From contig CAIZGA010000347.1 in NCBI GenBank assembly GCA_903932385.1, positions 1 to 8,449 on the forward strand: a DNA stretch of 8,449 nt. Reading direction: 5' to 3'. This document shows, piece after piece, positions 1-6,029 of this stretch. The translations under genes and the position numbers were made by a program. This stretch comes from an uncultured Acidobacteriota bacterium. GTDB taxonomy: Bacteria > Acidobacteriota > Terriglobia > Terriglobales > Acidobacteriaceae. The stretch's first letter is position 1; each line of letters starts with the position of its first letter. The notes under the pieces were generated by a model that was not told the DNA's origin, ran no database searches, and worked only from the letters and a program-made list of their open reading frames with translations.

Positions 1-2
1 CC

Positions 3-494
3 ATGCGTCGGCATGATGACGCCACGGAGTGGACGCCGGAGTTGGGCGAGATACGAATCTATTTTGAGCCGGCGAACGAAGCGGAAATAGCCGCAGCCAG
101 CGAATATGATTCCGAGCCCGAAGGCCAGTTCGACGAAGAAACGATGACGCGCGAACTGATGGAAGCGCTGGAGCAGGCGGAGAACACGCCGGGCCACACC
201 TTTGTCGCCATCAAGTGGTTCCGCGATACGTTTTTGCCGACGCGCGGCTATGCGTGGGCGCAGCGGCAGGAGCGGCGGCACATGCTGCTCTCGCGGGCGA
301 TTGAAGAAGGCACGATCCTGACCAGCCGCATTGCGAACCCGCGTGCGCCGCTGCATCCGACGACCACCATCCGGCTGAACCGGCAACTGCGCAACGGCGT
401 TGGCGAAGAAGTGAATGGAAATGTAAGCCGCTTCAAACCGGTGACGATTGGCGGCGAGCCGCTTTCTGCCAATCTGGACGGGGACGCGGATTGA
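3..494 (+). CDS. Uncharacterised protein upstream of a PIN-domain toxin; candidate antitoxin
   Basis: I do not recognise the family with certainty. The reading frame gives 163 residues from an ATG two bases inside the window, so the true start could lie further upstream and no ribosome site can be judged. The first half is acidic, with many Glu and Asp around residues 30-60. The middle (about 65-130) is basic and aromatic and contains a proline/threonine-rich stretch, HPTTTIRLNR, near 117-126. The tail reads FKPVTIGGEPLSANL, which resembles the toxin-binding tail of Phd/VapB-like antitoxins (a Pro-Val/Ile-x-Gly-x-Pro-Leu-Ser pattern). The stop codon overlaps the TTG start of the following PIN-domain gene by 4 bases (TTGA), so the two are very probably co-translated. 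Antitoxin function is inferred from that arrangement and the tail resemblance; no DNA-binding fold is obvious to me. Confidence 0.7.
   Translation: MRRHDDATEWTPELGEIRIYFEPANEAEIAAASEYDSEPEGQFDEETMTRELMEALEQAENTPGHTFVAIKWFRDTFLPTRGYAWAQRQERRHMLLSRAIEEGTILTSRIANPRAPLHPTTTIRLNRQLRNGVGEEVNGNVSRFKPVTIGGEPLSANLDGDAD
480..484 (+). promoter_or_regulatory. Ribosome binding site for the TTG-started PIN gene
   Basis: GGGGA lies six bases before the TTG at 491. It supports the TTG as the real start: the first in-frame ATG of the PIN gene is at residue 44, inside the domain, and would remove the first active-site acid. Confidence 0.5.
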
Positions 495-943
495 GCTTCT
501 ATTTCATTGAGTCGAGCGCGCTGGTGAAGTTGTTTGTGGCCGAGCGCGGCAGCGAACACTTAATCTCATTGATTGAGCCATTGACGAGCGCGCAGAAACT
601 GGTGAGCGCGCTTGCCTTGATGGAAGTGTATGCGGCAGTGCGTCGGCGTGAACGCGCAGGCGGGATGGATGCCGAGTCTGCGGCGATTGTGCTGGAGCAA
701 TTGGTGGCGGAGTTTGCGCAGATGACCGAGCAGCCGCTGAGTTCGACGGTGACGGACAAGGCGATGCAGTTGCTGGACCGGCATGAACTGCGGCCGGTGG
801 AATCAATCCAACTGGCGAGTTGCGTGACGGCGAGGGCGCTGAGCGGAGTGACGGATTTTATTTTTGTCACAACCAACGCAGCCTTGTTGAAAGCTGCGCG
901 GGCTGAAGGTTTGCAGACGCTGAATCCTGAAGACGAAAAGTAA
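491..943 (+). CDS. PIN-domain protein, VapC-like type II toxin candidate
   Basis: This 150-residue protein has the length and layout of single-domain VapC toxins, Mg-dependent RNases that cleave tRNA or rRNA and are held inactive by a co-encoded antitoxin. The N-terminus reads FIESSALVKLF (residues 5-15), matching the family's beta-strand 1 motif; a LMEVYAAVRRR helix follows (43-53), then RPVESIQLAS (101-110), then FVTTNAALLKAA (125-136) and a Gly-Leu-x-x-Leu-Asn-Pro ending near 140-146. The start is TTG, overlapping the upstream stop by 4 bases. Oddly, the positions where VapC proteins normally carry Asp hold Glu7, Glu104 and Asn129; only Glu45 is the usual residue. The enzyme may therefore be weak, altered or inactive. 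The PIN assignment is firm; toxin activity is inference. Confidence 0.88.
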   Translation: MSFYFIESSALVKLFVAERGSEHLISLIEPLTSAQKLVSALALMEVYAAVRRRERAGGMDAESAAIVLEQLVAEFAQMTEQPLSSTVTDKAMQLLDRHELRPVESIQLASCVTARALSGVTDFIFVTTNAALLKAARAEGLQTLNPEDEK

Positions 944-976
944 GACTACATACATCTGAAAAATGAACCGTGATGC

Positions 977-1474
977 TCAGGCCGGTTCCGGCAGAGCGAC
1001 GATTACAAGAACAATTCCCAGCGAAGTGAACATGCGGAAAGCTGCGTCCTGACCATTCCAGGAATGCGACTGCCACATGAGGAACCACTCGCCGCCGACA
1101 GAAAGAAACGCGACAAACCATTGCAGCATGCCGAAGGCAAGAGCGGCGGATGCGATGGCGCGTGCGCGTGCGAAGGACTCGGCGTGATGATGCAGCGCGA
1201 GTGCGAGACGCAGCGCGGCGTACCAGCAGAACAGTGTGGTGAGAAATTCCCACGTGATGATGCCGATATAGAAAGCCGTGTGGATGGCGGGCGAGTTTAA
1301 TGCGCGCCACATGCCGTGGTTGCCGGGGAAGGTGGAGTCCATCATCAACACATGGCGGACGAATTGATAGTTGGAGTCGTAGTCGGTGAGGTTGTTGAAG
1401 ACGACGAGCGTGTAGTAGAACGCGACGGCGGCGACGAGAAGTGTTTTGGAGAGGCGTGGGAGGGTGCGGGTCAT
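977..1474 (-). CDS. DUF2165 family small integral membrane protein
   Basis: A 165-residue protein with four hydrophobic segments at roughly 9-28, 66-94, 104-125 and 147-161, so it should sit in the inner membrane. Two stretches typical of DUF2165 are clear: NNLTDYDSNYQFVRHVLMMD (27-46) with a following Phe-Pro, and GEWFLMWQSHSWNGQ (128-142) followed by AAFR. The function of the family is not known. The ATG at 1474 is chosen because it begins the family-like sequence MTRTLPRLSKTLL; the frame stays open much further upstream, but that extension lies inside the cytochrome gene and is not membrane-like. The start shares ATGA with the stop of the upstream cytochrome gene, so translation is probably coupled. 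That pairing suggests, but does not show, that the membrane protein serves or anchors the exported cytochrome. Confidence 0.88.
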   Translation of the reverse strand: MTRTLPRLSKTLLVAAVAFYYTLVVFNNLTDYDSNYQFVRHVLMMDSTFPGNHGMWRALNSPAIHTAFYIGIITWEFLTTLFCWYAALRLALALHHHAESFARARAIASAALAFGMLQWFVAFLSVGGEWFLMWQSHSWNGQDAAFRMFTSLGIVLVIVALPEPA

Positions 1475-2370
1475 TGTGCGGGACTCACTTTCGGATAGAA
1501 GGTGGCGAAGTAGCGGCGGAGAGCGTCGAGTGTGGCTGCATCGTAATTTGCATTGCCGGGCATGCGTGCGCCTTTGCGCAGCGAACCCGGGCTGTGAACA
1601 TATTGCGTGAAGTAGTCCGGCTGATATGCAGCCCAAGCGGAAAGCACTTGCCAGGGATGGTGCGCCATGGTGCCGCCGGCATCGCCGTTGTTGTGGCAGC
1701 GGAAACAATTTTGTTTGGCGATGGCGTAGCCGGGGAAGACGGGCGATTCGGGAATGTACATGCCCGGCGGTGCGATGGCGGCGAAGGTTTGTTGTTGATT
1801 GCGGAACTCGATGCGAACGACGGCGTAGGGAATTTGCATTTCATCCTGATGCGAGAGGACCTGAAATGCGGGGACGAAATTGTCATGCGAGATGATGTAG
1901 GGCGACATGGAGTCGCCGTAATGCGAGAGCGGCCAACGTGCGGGCGGCAGACCATTGACGGCGAGCACGAGAACGGGATGATGCGCGGAGATGTAGTCGG
2001 AGGGATAGTTGGCGCGGTAGCCGTCAGCGCAGAACGCGATGGGCATGATGGTGGCAACGTCGATGCCGAGCGCGGCGGCGAGTACATCCAAACGTACGCC
2101 GGTAACGGTGGTGGGGCGAGTGAAGCCGGCGGAGAAATTTTCATCTTGCGGCGAAGGAGCAAAGCTGACTTGCGGGAGCTTGAGCAGGTCGGCGTAGGCA
2201 ACGTAACGCAGCGTGGTTGGCGGCAGCGAAGGAAGGCCGCTGAGTTCGAGGTCGCTGGGAGAGTGGCGCGTGATGCTGACGGGCAGAGAAATTTTTTGCG
2301 AGGGAGTTTGCGCGAGCAGGAATGACGGCATGAGAAGAGCGAGCAGAATGCGCAGGAATTGGTTCGGCAT
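1471..2370 (-). CDS. Exported c-type cytochrome with a sulfite-oxidase-like N-terminal domain
   Basis: A 299-residue exported protein. Residues 1-20 (MPNQFLRILLALLMPSFLLA) look like a Sec signal peptide with cleavage before QTP, which is why I choose the ATG at 2370 over one 39 bases upstream; the ribosome site is weak. Residues about 35-190 resemble the small oxidoreductase molybdopterin-binding (sulfite oxidase/YedY-like) fold: TVTGVRLDVLAAALGI (88-103), then FCADGY (113-118), then LAVNGLPPARWP (136-147) and YAVVRIEF (182-189). The C-terminal part is a monohaem cytochrome c domain with CFRCH at 222-226 and a likely distal Met270 in ARMPG. It is therefore probably a periplasmic electron carrier. 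The Cys that binds molybdenum in sulfite oxidases is not seen at its usual place, so cofactor binding is doubtful. It precedes the DUF2165 membrane protein with a 4-base overlap. Confidence 0.82.
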   Translation of the reverse strand: MPNQFLRILLALLMPSFLLAQTPSQKISLPVSITRHSPSDLELSGLPSLPPTTLRYVAYADLLKLPQVSFAPSPQDENFSAGFTRPTTVTGVRLDVLAAALGIDVATIMPIAFCADGYRANYPSDYISAHHPVLVLAVNGLPPARWPLSHYGDSMSPYIISHDNFVPAFQVLSHQDEMQIPYAVVRIEFRNQQQTFAAIAPPGMYIPESPVFPGYAIAKQNCFRCHNNGDAGGTMAHHPWQVLSAWAAYQPDYFTQYVHSPGSLRKGARMPGNANYDAATLDALRRYFATFYPKVSPAQ

Positions 2371-2449
2371 ACCCCATGCTAGCTTGCGGGTGCGTGTGGG
2401 CAAAGACAAAAATCATGCAATTTGCGGGGGCGAAATTACGGCGCAGGCG

Positions 2450-2458
2450 TGCTACATT
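2450..2458 (+). promoter_or_regulatory. Possible extended -10 promoter of the ridA-formamidase-atzH-like operon
   Basis: TGCTACATT matches an extended -10 element (TGnTATAAT) at five of six hexamer-like positions or close to it. A start site near 2465 would give a short leader of about 28 bases to the RidA start. No good -35 lies 17 bases upstream (GCGAAA). It sits in the 122-base divergent gap 2371-2492, the only room for promoters of both the plus-strand operon and the minus-strand cytochrome gene; I could not pick out a convincing minus-strand promoter. Confidence 0.3.
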
Positions 2459-2481
2459 CAGACTCAACATGAGTGAAGGCA

Positions 2482-2485
2482 AGGG
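2482..2485 (+). promoter_or_regulatory. Ribosome binding site deciding the RidA start
   Basis: AGGG with a seven-base spacer to the ATG at 2493 favours that start. The in-frame ATG at 2469 has no purine-rich site before it, and starts further upstream would overlap the putative promoter and add residues absent from the family. Confidence 0.5.
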
Positions 2486-2492
2486 AACGACG

Positions 2493-2951
2493 ATGAGTGC
2501 GGAAGAACGATTTGCGGCACTGGGGCTGGAACTGCCGACGCCGCCGACAGCAGGTGGGAATTATCTTTCGTTCCGGCAACTGGGCAAGGTGGGATATCTT
2601 GCCGGGGTAGTTTCAAGCAATGCGGACGGGGTGATTACCGGATGCGTGGGCGACGGGCGCAGCGTGGAAGAAGGCTATGCCGCAGCGAAGGCCTGCGCGT
2701 TGATGCAGCTGGCGGTGCTGAGAAAGTTTCTGGGATCGCTAGACCGCGTGGAAGCCGTGTTGACGGTGAACGGCTATGTGAATTGCGTTGCTGGATTTGC
2801 GGAGACGCCGAAGGTGATCAACGGCGCGTCGGATTTATTGATTGAGATCTTTGGCGATGCCGGGCGACACGTACGCGCGGCGGTGGGCGTGAATGCGCTG
2901 CCCAGAAATGCGCTGGTGGAATTGCAGATGACAGTACAGGTGCGCGACTGA
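2493..2951 (+). CDS. RidA family protein (YjgF/YER057c/UK114), long form
   Basis: A 152-residue member of the RidA superfamily, trimeric cytosolic proteins that hydrolyse reactive enamine/imine intermediates to ketones plus ammonia, or act in catabolic pathways. It belongs to the slightly longer type that begins with a helix (MSAEERFAALGLELPTPP) before GNYLSFRQLGKVGYLAGVV. Further hallmarks are SVEEGYAAAKACALMQLAVL (57-76), LGSLDRVEAVLTVNGYVN (80-97), PKVINGASDLLIEIFG (106-121) and VRAAVGVNALPRNALVEL (127-144). Arg128 aligns with the catalytic Arg of archetypal RidA (Arg105 in E. coli) and Glu143 with the conserved Glu, so deaminase activity is possible. It opens a three-gene operon: its TGA shares one base with the ATG of the acetamidase/formamidase gene (TGATG). 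In that context it more likely serves a nitrogen-compound pathway than general housekeeping. Confidence 0.93.
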   Translation: MSAEERFAALGLELPTPPTAGGNYLSFRQLGKVGYLAGVVSSNADGVITGCVGDGRSVEEGYAAAKACALMQLAVLRKFLGSLDRVEAVLTVNGYVNCVAGFAETPKVINGASDLLIEIFGDAGRHVRAAVGVNALPRNALVELQMTVQVRD

Positions 2952-3925
2952 TGGCGGAATATTTGCTGAAGGCAGAACCGACGCATTCACGATGGAACCG
3001 CGATTTGATGCCGCGGCTGACGATATCGTCGGGCGATACGGTGCGGTTTGACTGCCAGGACTCCAGCGGGCGGCAGGTGATGCCGACGAGTACAGTGGAA
3101 GATTTTCTTGCGATAGATCGCGGGCGCATTCATGCGCTGACCGGGCCGGTGGCGATTGAAGATGCGGAACCGGGCGATGTGCTGGAAGTGGAAATTCTGA
3201 ATGTGCGGCACAAGGGTTGGGGCTGGTCAAGCGTGATACCAGGGCTGGGGCTGCTGAAGGAACAGTTCAACGAGCCGTATCTTTTTCTGTGGTCGCTGGA
3301 GGAGTTTGAATCAACATCGCTGGAGCCGGCGACGGTTCCGTTGCGTCCCTTCTGCGGCGTGATGGGTGTGGCGCCGGCGCAACCGGGCGAGATGCGAACG
3401 CGGCCGCCGGGAAATTTCGGCGGCAACATGGATGTGCGAGAGTTGTGCACGGGAGCGCGGCTGTATCTGCCGGTGTACAACGAGGGCGCGTTGTTTTCCT
3501 GCGGTGACGCGCACGCAGCGCAGGGCGACGGCGAAGTCTGCATCAACGGGATTGAATGCCCGGCGGAAGCGACGCTGCGGTTTCATCTGCATAAAACTTT
3601 GCATGGCGATACGCCGCTGCGCGGGCCGGTGATTGAATCCGCCGAAAGCGCGATGCCGGACATGAAGCAGGACGCGTGGATTGTGGTGGAGAGCGCCGAA
3701 GATACGATGAGCGCGGTGCGTGCGGCAACGCTGCGCATGGTGGAGCTGATTGCCGAGGGCTGGCGCATGGAGCCGGTGCATGCGTACATCCTGTGCAGCG
3801 TGGCGATGAAGCTGCGGCTGAGCCAGGTGGTGAATGAGCCGATGGTGACGGTGAGTGCGGCGATGCCCAAGTGCGTGCTGCCGCCGAGAAAACTATATCC
3901 GGTGCGGAGGCTGTTCGCGGTATGA
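2951..3925 (+). CDS. Acetamidase/formamidase family amide hydrolase
   Basis: A 324-residue protein of the FmdA/AmdA family, cytosolic metal-dependent enzymes that hydrolyse formamide, acetamide or related short amides to the acid and ammonia. The family's landmarks are present: HALTGPVAIEDAEPGDVLEV (61-80), the substrate-pocket stretch GNFGGNMDVREL (154-165), LYLPVYNEGALFSCGDAHAA (171-190) continuing into QGDGEVC (191-197), and VESAEDTMSAVRAA (246-259). The length is that of the short bacterial branch rather than the roughly 400-residue Methylophilus-type formamidase. An AGG about ten bases before the ATG and the one-base overlap with the RidA gene suggest coupled translation; its own stop overlaps the next start by 4 bases. 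The true substrate is unknown: with RidA and AtzH-like neighbours it may act on an amide released during breakdown of a ureide or heterocycle. Confidence 0.93.
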   Translation: MAEYLLKAEPTHSRWNRDLMPRLTISSGDTVRFDCQDSSGRQVMPTSTVEDFLAIDRGRIHALTGPVAIEDAEPGDVLEVEILNVRHKGWGWSSVIPGLGLLKEQFNEPYLFLWSLEEFESTSLEPATVPLRPFCGVMGVAPAQPGEMRTRPPGNFGGNMDVRELCTGARLYLPVYNEGALFSCGDAHAAQGDGEVCINGIECPAEATLRFHLHKTLHGDTPLRGPVIESAESAMPDMKQDAWIVVESAEDTMSAVRAATLRMVELIAEGWRMEPVHAYILCSVAMKLRLSQVVNEPMVTVSAAMPKCVLPPRKLYPVRRLFAV

Positions 3926-4305
3926 CGATTAATGATCCGGCGGTGTTGGCGGAGTTGCGCGAACTGTATCCGCAGTATGAAAAAGCGTTGGTGGAAAATG
4001 ATGTGGAGACGCTGACGCGGATGTTCTGGGCGTCGCCACATGCGATGCGATTTGGCGCGACGGAAAATTTATATGGCGTGGATGAGATTGAAGCGTTTCG
4101 CAAATCGCGGCCTGCGGTGAACCTGGCGCGCACGGTGAAGCGGTTGGAGATTGTGAGCTTCGGCAAAGACTACGGCAGCGTGACGCTGGAGTTTGAGCGT
4201 GAAGTGAAGGGCAAGATCCGCTACGGCCGGCAGAGCCAGGTGTGGGTGCGGCTGCCGGAGGGATGGCGGATTGTGGCCGCACATGTTTCCCTGCTGCCGG
4301 AATAA
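3922..4305 (+). CDS. AtzH-like / HpxZ-like protein (DUF3225, NTF2-like fold)
   Basis: A 127-residue protein closely matching the AtzH/HpxZ family. HpxZ is encoded in oxalurate (purine) catabolic clusters; AtzH acts in cyanuric acid breakdown on the carboxyurea intermediate formed by AtzE. Family hallmarks seen here are NDPAVLAELRELYPQYEKAL (4-23), FWASPHAMRFGATENLYG (35-52), IEAFRKSRPAVNLART (56-71), GRQSQVWVRLPEGWRIVAAH (102-121) and VSLLP. The SnoaL/NTF2-like cone fold fits this length. The ATG at 3922 overlaps the stop of the amidase gene (ATGA), with GGAGG at 3906-3910 before it; the open frame extends further upstream but that part is not family sequence. Neither an AtzE/HpxY-type amidase nor the small AtzG subunit is visible alongside, so its partner must be elsewhere or it works alone. 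Exact reaction unknown. Confidence 0.93.
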   Translation: MTINDPAVLAELRELYPQYEKALVENDVETLTRMFWASPHAMRFGATENLYGVDEIEAFRKSRPAVNLARTVKRLEIVSFGKDYGSVTLEFEREVKGKIRYGRQSQVWVRLPEGWRIVAAHVSLLPE

Positions 4306-4316
4306 AAAACTAAAAC

Positions 4317-5138
4317 TTATTTACTCAGCGTGACGGAGAGCGTTTGCACCTCTGCGGTGGCGAAGCGGTGTTGCAGGTCTGCATCGCTGGAGAAATCTTT
4401 TCCGACGATGTGGCGCGCGGGGAATTCCAGCGTGAGCGGGCGCTTGTCGAAGGGATAAGGATGCAAGTGGAAGTGGCGTTCGCCGGCGGAGGTGACTTTG
4501 ACGCGGGCGTGGCCGCCGTCATTGAGCGGCAGCGGGTGCAGCAGAGACGATGGATGGGAGTAATTGACACAGGTGAGCAGCGATAGATTGTCGCAGGCCT
4601 GCAGCAGATGAAAATGCTCGAGGATGGCGTGGTCGGTGGTCATCTCATAACCAAAGCGTTTGTCGGCGCGAATTTTTGCGGTGAGATCTTTTTGAAGCGC
4701 GCGCTGGGCCTCAAGAAATTCGTCGAGCAATGGAAGTTCATCCGGCTGGATGGTGGAGCGATCGGCGTGCTCGGTGAGCAGGTTGTAGGTGTGCATGGAG
4801 ATGAGCAGAGCGGCGTAGGGTTCGCGCTCGGCCATCAGCAGCACGGCGCGGTTGCGGACGGCGAGATAGTCCTGCAAATCAATTTCTTCAAAAGCGGAAT
4901 ACTTGCCGACGAGTTCGACGGAGAAGGCGCTGGGTTTGCCCTGGCGCGTGAGCGAGGGTGAGATGTCGCGCGTGGCCCAGCCGTCGTCATGCGAATGAAT
5001 GGCGAGCAGGACTTGCTCGCGCGGGAGCGGCTTGCGAAAGGCAGCGTTGCCCCAGTGCTCGGCGAAGGCGCCGGCGAGATGCGCGTGGTCAGGATGCGTG
5101 ATGAGCCACCAGCCGGTGGCGGATTCGAGACGAAGCAT
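4317..5138 (-). CDS. DUF3891 family protein
   Basis: A 273-residue soluble protein of the uncharacterised DUF3891 family, with no signal peptide or membrane segment. The N-terminal motif WWLITHPDHAHLAGAFAEHW (10-29) and AIHSHDDGWATRD (46-58) are family hallmarks. Conserved-looking polar residues are spaced in an order reminiscent of HD-type metal phosphohydrolases: His18, His50-Asp51, His116 and Asp183 (in QACDNLSLL). A metal-binding hydrolase is therefore a reasonable guess, not a demonstrated function. The C-terminal part (about 200-273) is beta-rich. The start is well supported: AAGGAAG lies about five bases before the ATG on the minus strand. The gene lies 81 bases downstream of the permease gene in the same direction, and ends 11 bases from the convergent AtzH-like gene; no hairpin terminator is visible in that 11-base gap. 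Confidence 0.9.
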   Translation of the reverse strand: MLRLESATGWWLITHPDHAHLAGAFAEHWGNAAFRKPLPREQVLLAIHSHDDGWATRDISPSLTRQGKPSAFSVELVGKYSAFEEIDLQDYLAVRNRAVLLMAEREPYAALLISMHTYNLLTEHADRSTIQPDELPLLDEFLEAQRALQKDLTAKIRADKRFGYEMTTDHAILEHFHLLQACDNLSLLTCVNYSHPSSLLHPLPLNDGGHARVKVTSAGERHFHLHPYPFDKRPLTLEFPARHIVGKDFSSDADLQHRFATAEVQTLSVTLSK

Positions 5139-5165
5139 GAAATCTTCCTTGCGCTGCTGAAAATG

Positions 5166-5197
5166 ATTTTAGCTGGAATTGTGTGATGAATTTGTAA
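5166..5197 (-). promoter_or_regulatory. Possible promoter of the DUF3891 gene
   Basis: On the minus strand, TTACAA (5192-5197) and TAAAAT (5166-5171) resemble -35 and -10 boxes, but the 20-base spacer is longer than ideal. A start near 5159 would leave about 20 bases before the ATG, enough for the strong ribosome site. The stretch is AT-rich compared with its surroundings. The gene may still be read through from the ABC operon. Confidence 0.3.
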
Positions 5198-5219
5198 GGG
5201 ACCGCCGGGTGTTACGCGA

Positions 5220-6029
5220 TCAGTTTTCAGTGGAGTCGGAGGCGCGTGCGGACTCATGCCAGTTGTGCAGAGCGAACCACTCCGCAAACATGGCGAGAAA
5301 AAAGAAAGTGAAACCGAGCACGGTGCAGGCGGCGACGAGGGCGAAGAGGTAATCCGTTTCCACCTGCGCCATGGCATAGAGGATGGAGTAGCCGAGGCCG
5401 CCTTCGCCGACGCGGTTGGAGCCGGCGAAAAGTTCTCCGGTGATGGCGCCGATGAGAGAGATGCCGGCGGAGATGCGGATGCCGGTGAAGAGCGACGGCA
5501 TGGCGTGGGGCAGGCGGAGTTTGAAGAGCACCTGCGCGCCGGAAGCATTGTGCATGTTGAAAAGCTGAACGAGATTTTCTTCCACGCTGACGAGGCCCTG
5601 TGTTGTATTGGCGATGATGGGCGGCAGGCAGATGATGAAGGCGATGAGCAGCACGGATGAGGATCCATATCCGACCCACATAAGAATGAGTGGAGCAACG
5701 GCGATGATGGGAACGGTCTGTAGCAGGATGGTGTAGGGGTAGAGAGTGCTGCGCATCCAGCGGGATTGCGCGAAGACGAGAGCGATGGCGATGCCGGCGA
5801 TGATGCTGGCAAGCAGGCCGCCGGCGGCTTCCTCCGCCGTAATGAGAAACGATGCGAAGAGTTCACCGCGACGTGCGATGGCCGATTGCAAGACCTGCAG
5901 GGGCGAGGGCAGCATGAAGGCCGGCATGTGGCGCCACCAGATGATGAAGTACCAGAGGCCCATCAACGCAGAGAAAACAAGCAGCGCGTTGAGCAGCTGA
6001 ACCAAGAGGCGTTGCAGAGTGCGGTTCAT
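5220..6029 (-). CDS. ABC transporter permease, NitT/TauT-type (BPD_transp_1)
   Basis: A 269-residue inner-membrane permease of the nitrate/sulfonate/taurine/HMP-type import family. Hydrophobic segments lie at roughly 13-31, 70-88, 97-118, 124-142, 184-202 and 228-250, giving six helices. Typical stretches are MLPSPLQVLQSA (39-50), LQTVPIIAVAPLILMWVGYG (103-122), and a degenerate EAA loop around 155-186 ending LRLPHAMPSLFTGIRISAG, which docks on the ATPase. The ATG at 6029 overlaps the ATPase stop by 4 bases and has AAGGGA seven bases before it. With the ATPase it forms the membrane part of an importer; the solute-binding protein is not in the window. Relatives carry taurine, sulfonates, nitrate, hydroxymethylpyrimidine, riboflavin or similar small molecules, and sequence alone does not settle which. 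Confidence 0.93.
   Translation of the reverse strand: MNRTLQRLLVQLLNALLVFSALMGLWYFIIWWRHMPAFMLPSPLQVLQSAIARRGELFASFLITAEEAAGGLLASIIAGIAIALVFAQSRWMRSTLYPYTILLQTVPIIAVAPLILMWVGYGSSSVLLIAFIICLPPIIANTTQGLVSVEENLVQLFNMHNASGAQVLFKLRLPHAMPSLFTGIRISAGISLIGAITGELFAGSNRVGEGGLGYSILYAMAQVETDYLFALVAACTVLGFTFFFLAMFAEWFALHNWHESARASDSTEN

Noticed and set aside
944..976. Gap between the convergent PIN and DUF2165 genes as a terminator or small RNA site
   Set aside because: Only 33 bases, with no hairpin or T-tract visible.
1475..1708. Upstream extension of the DUF2165 frame (78 extra residues)
   Set aside because: It lies wholly within the cytochrome coding sequence, is Arg/His/Cys-rich, and the family sequence begins at the ATG at 1474.
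1441..2325. 294-residue open frame on the plus strand opposite the cytochrome gene
   Set aside because: It is antisense to a gene with a signal peptide and CXXCH motif; the product is Gly/Arg/Glu-rich with no recognisable domain, as expected from the mirror of GC-rich codons.
2417..2425. GCAA-T-TTGC short palindrome in the divergent intergenic region as an operator
   Set aside because: Only four base pairs per arm and the flanks do not extend it; too short to separate from chance.
2376..2492. N-terminal extension of RidA to an upstream ATG
   Set aside because: The added residues are Arg/Cys-rich, not family-like, have no ribosome site and would overlap the likely promoter.
4303..4320. A/T-rich gap between the convergent AtzH-like and DUF3891 genes as a shared terminator
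   Set aside because: No GC-rich stem is present; only a weak A/T pairing around the stop codons, which is not a convincing intrinsic terminator.
4835..5866. 343-residue open frame on the minus strand spanning the permease/DUF3891 junction
   Set aside because: It overlaps two well-supported genes in another frame and its product is Ser/Pro/Arg low-complexity sequence without family features.
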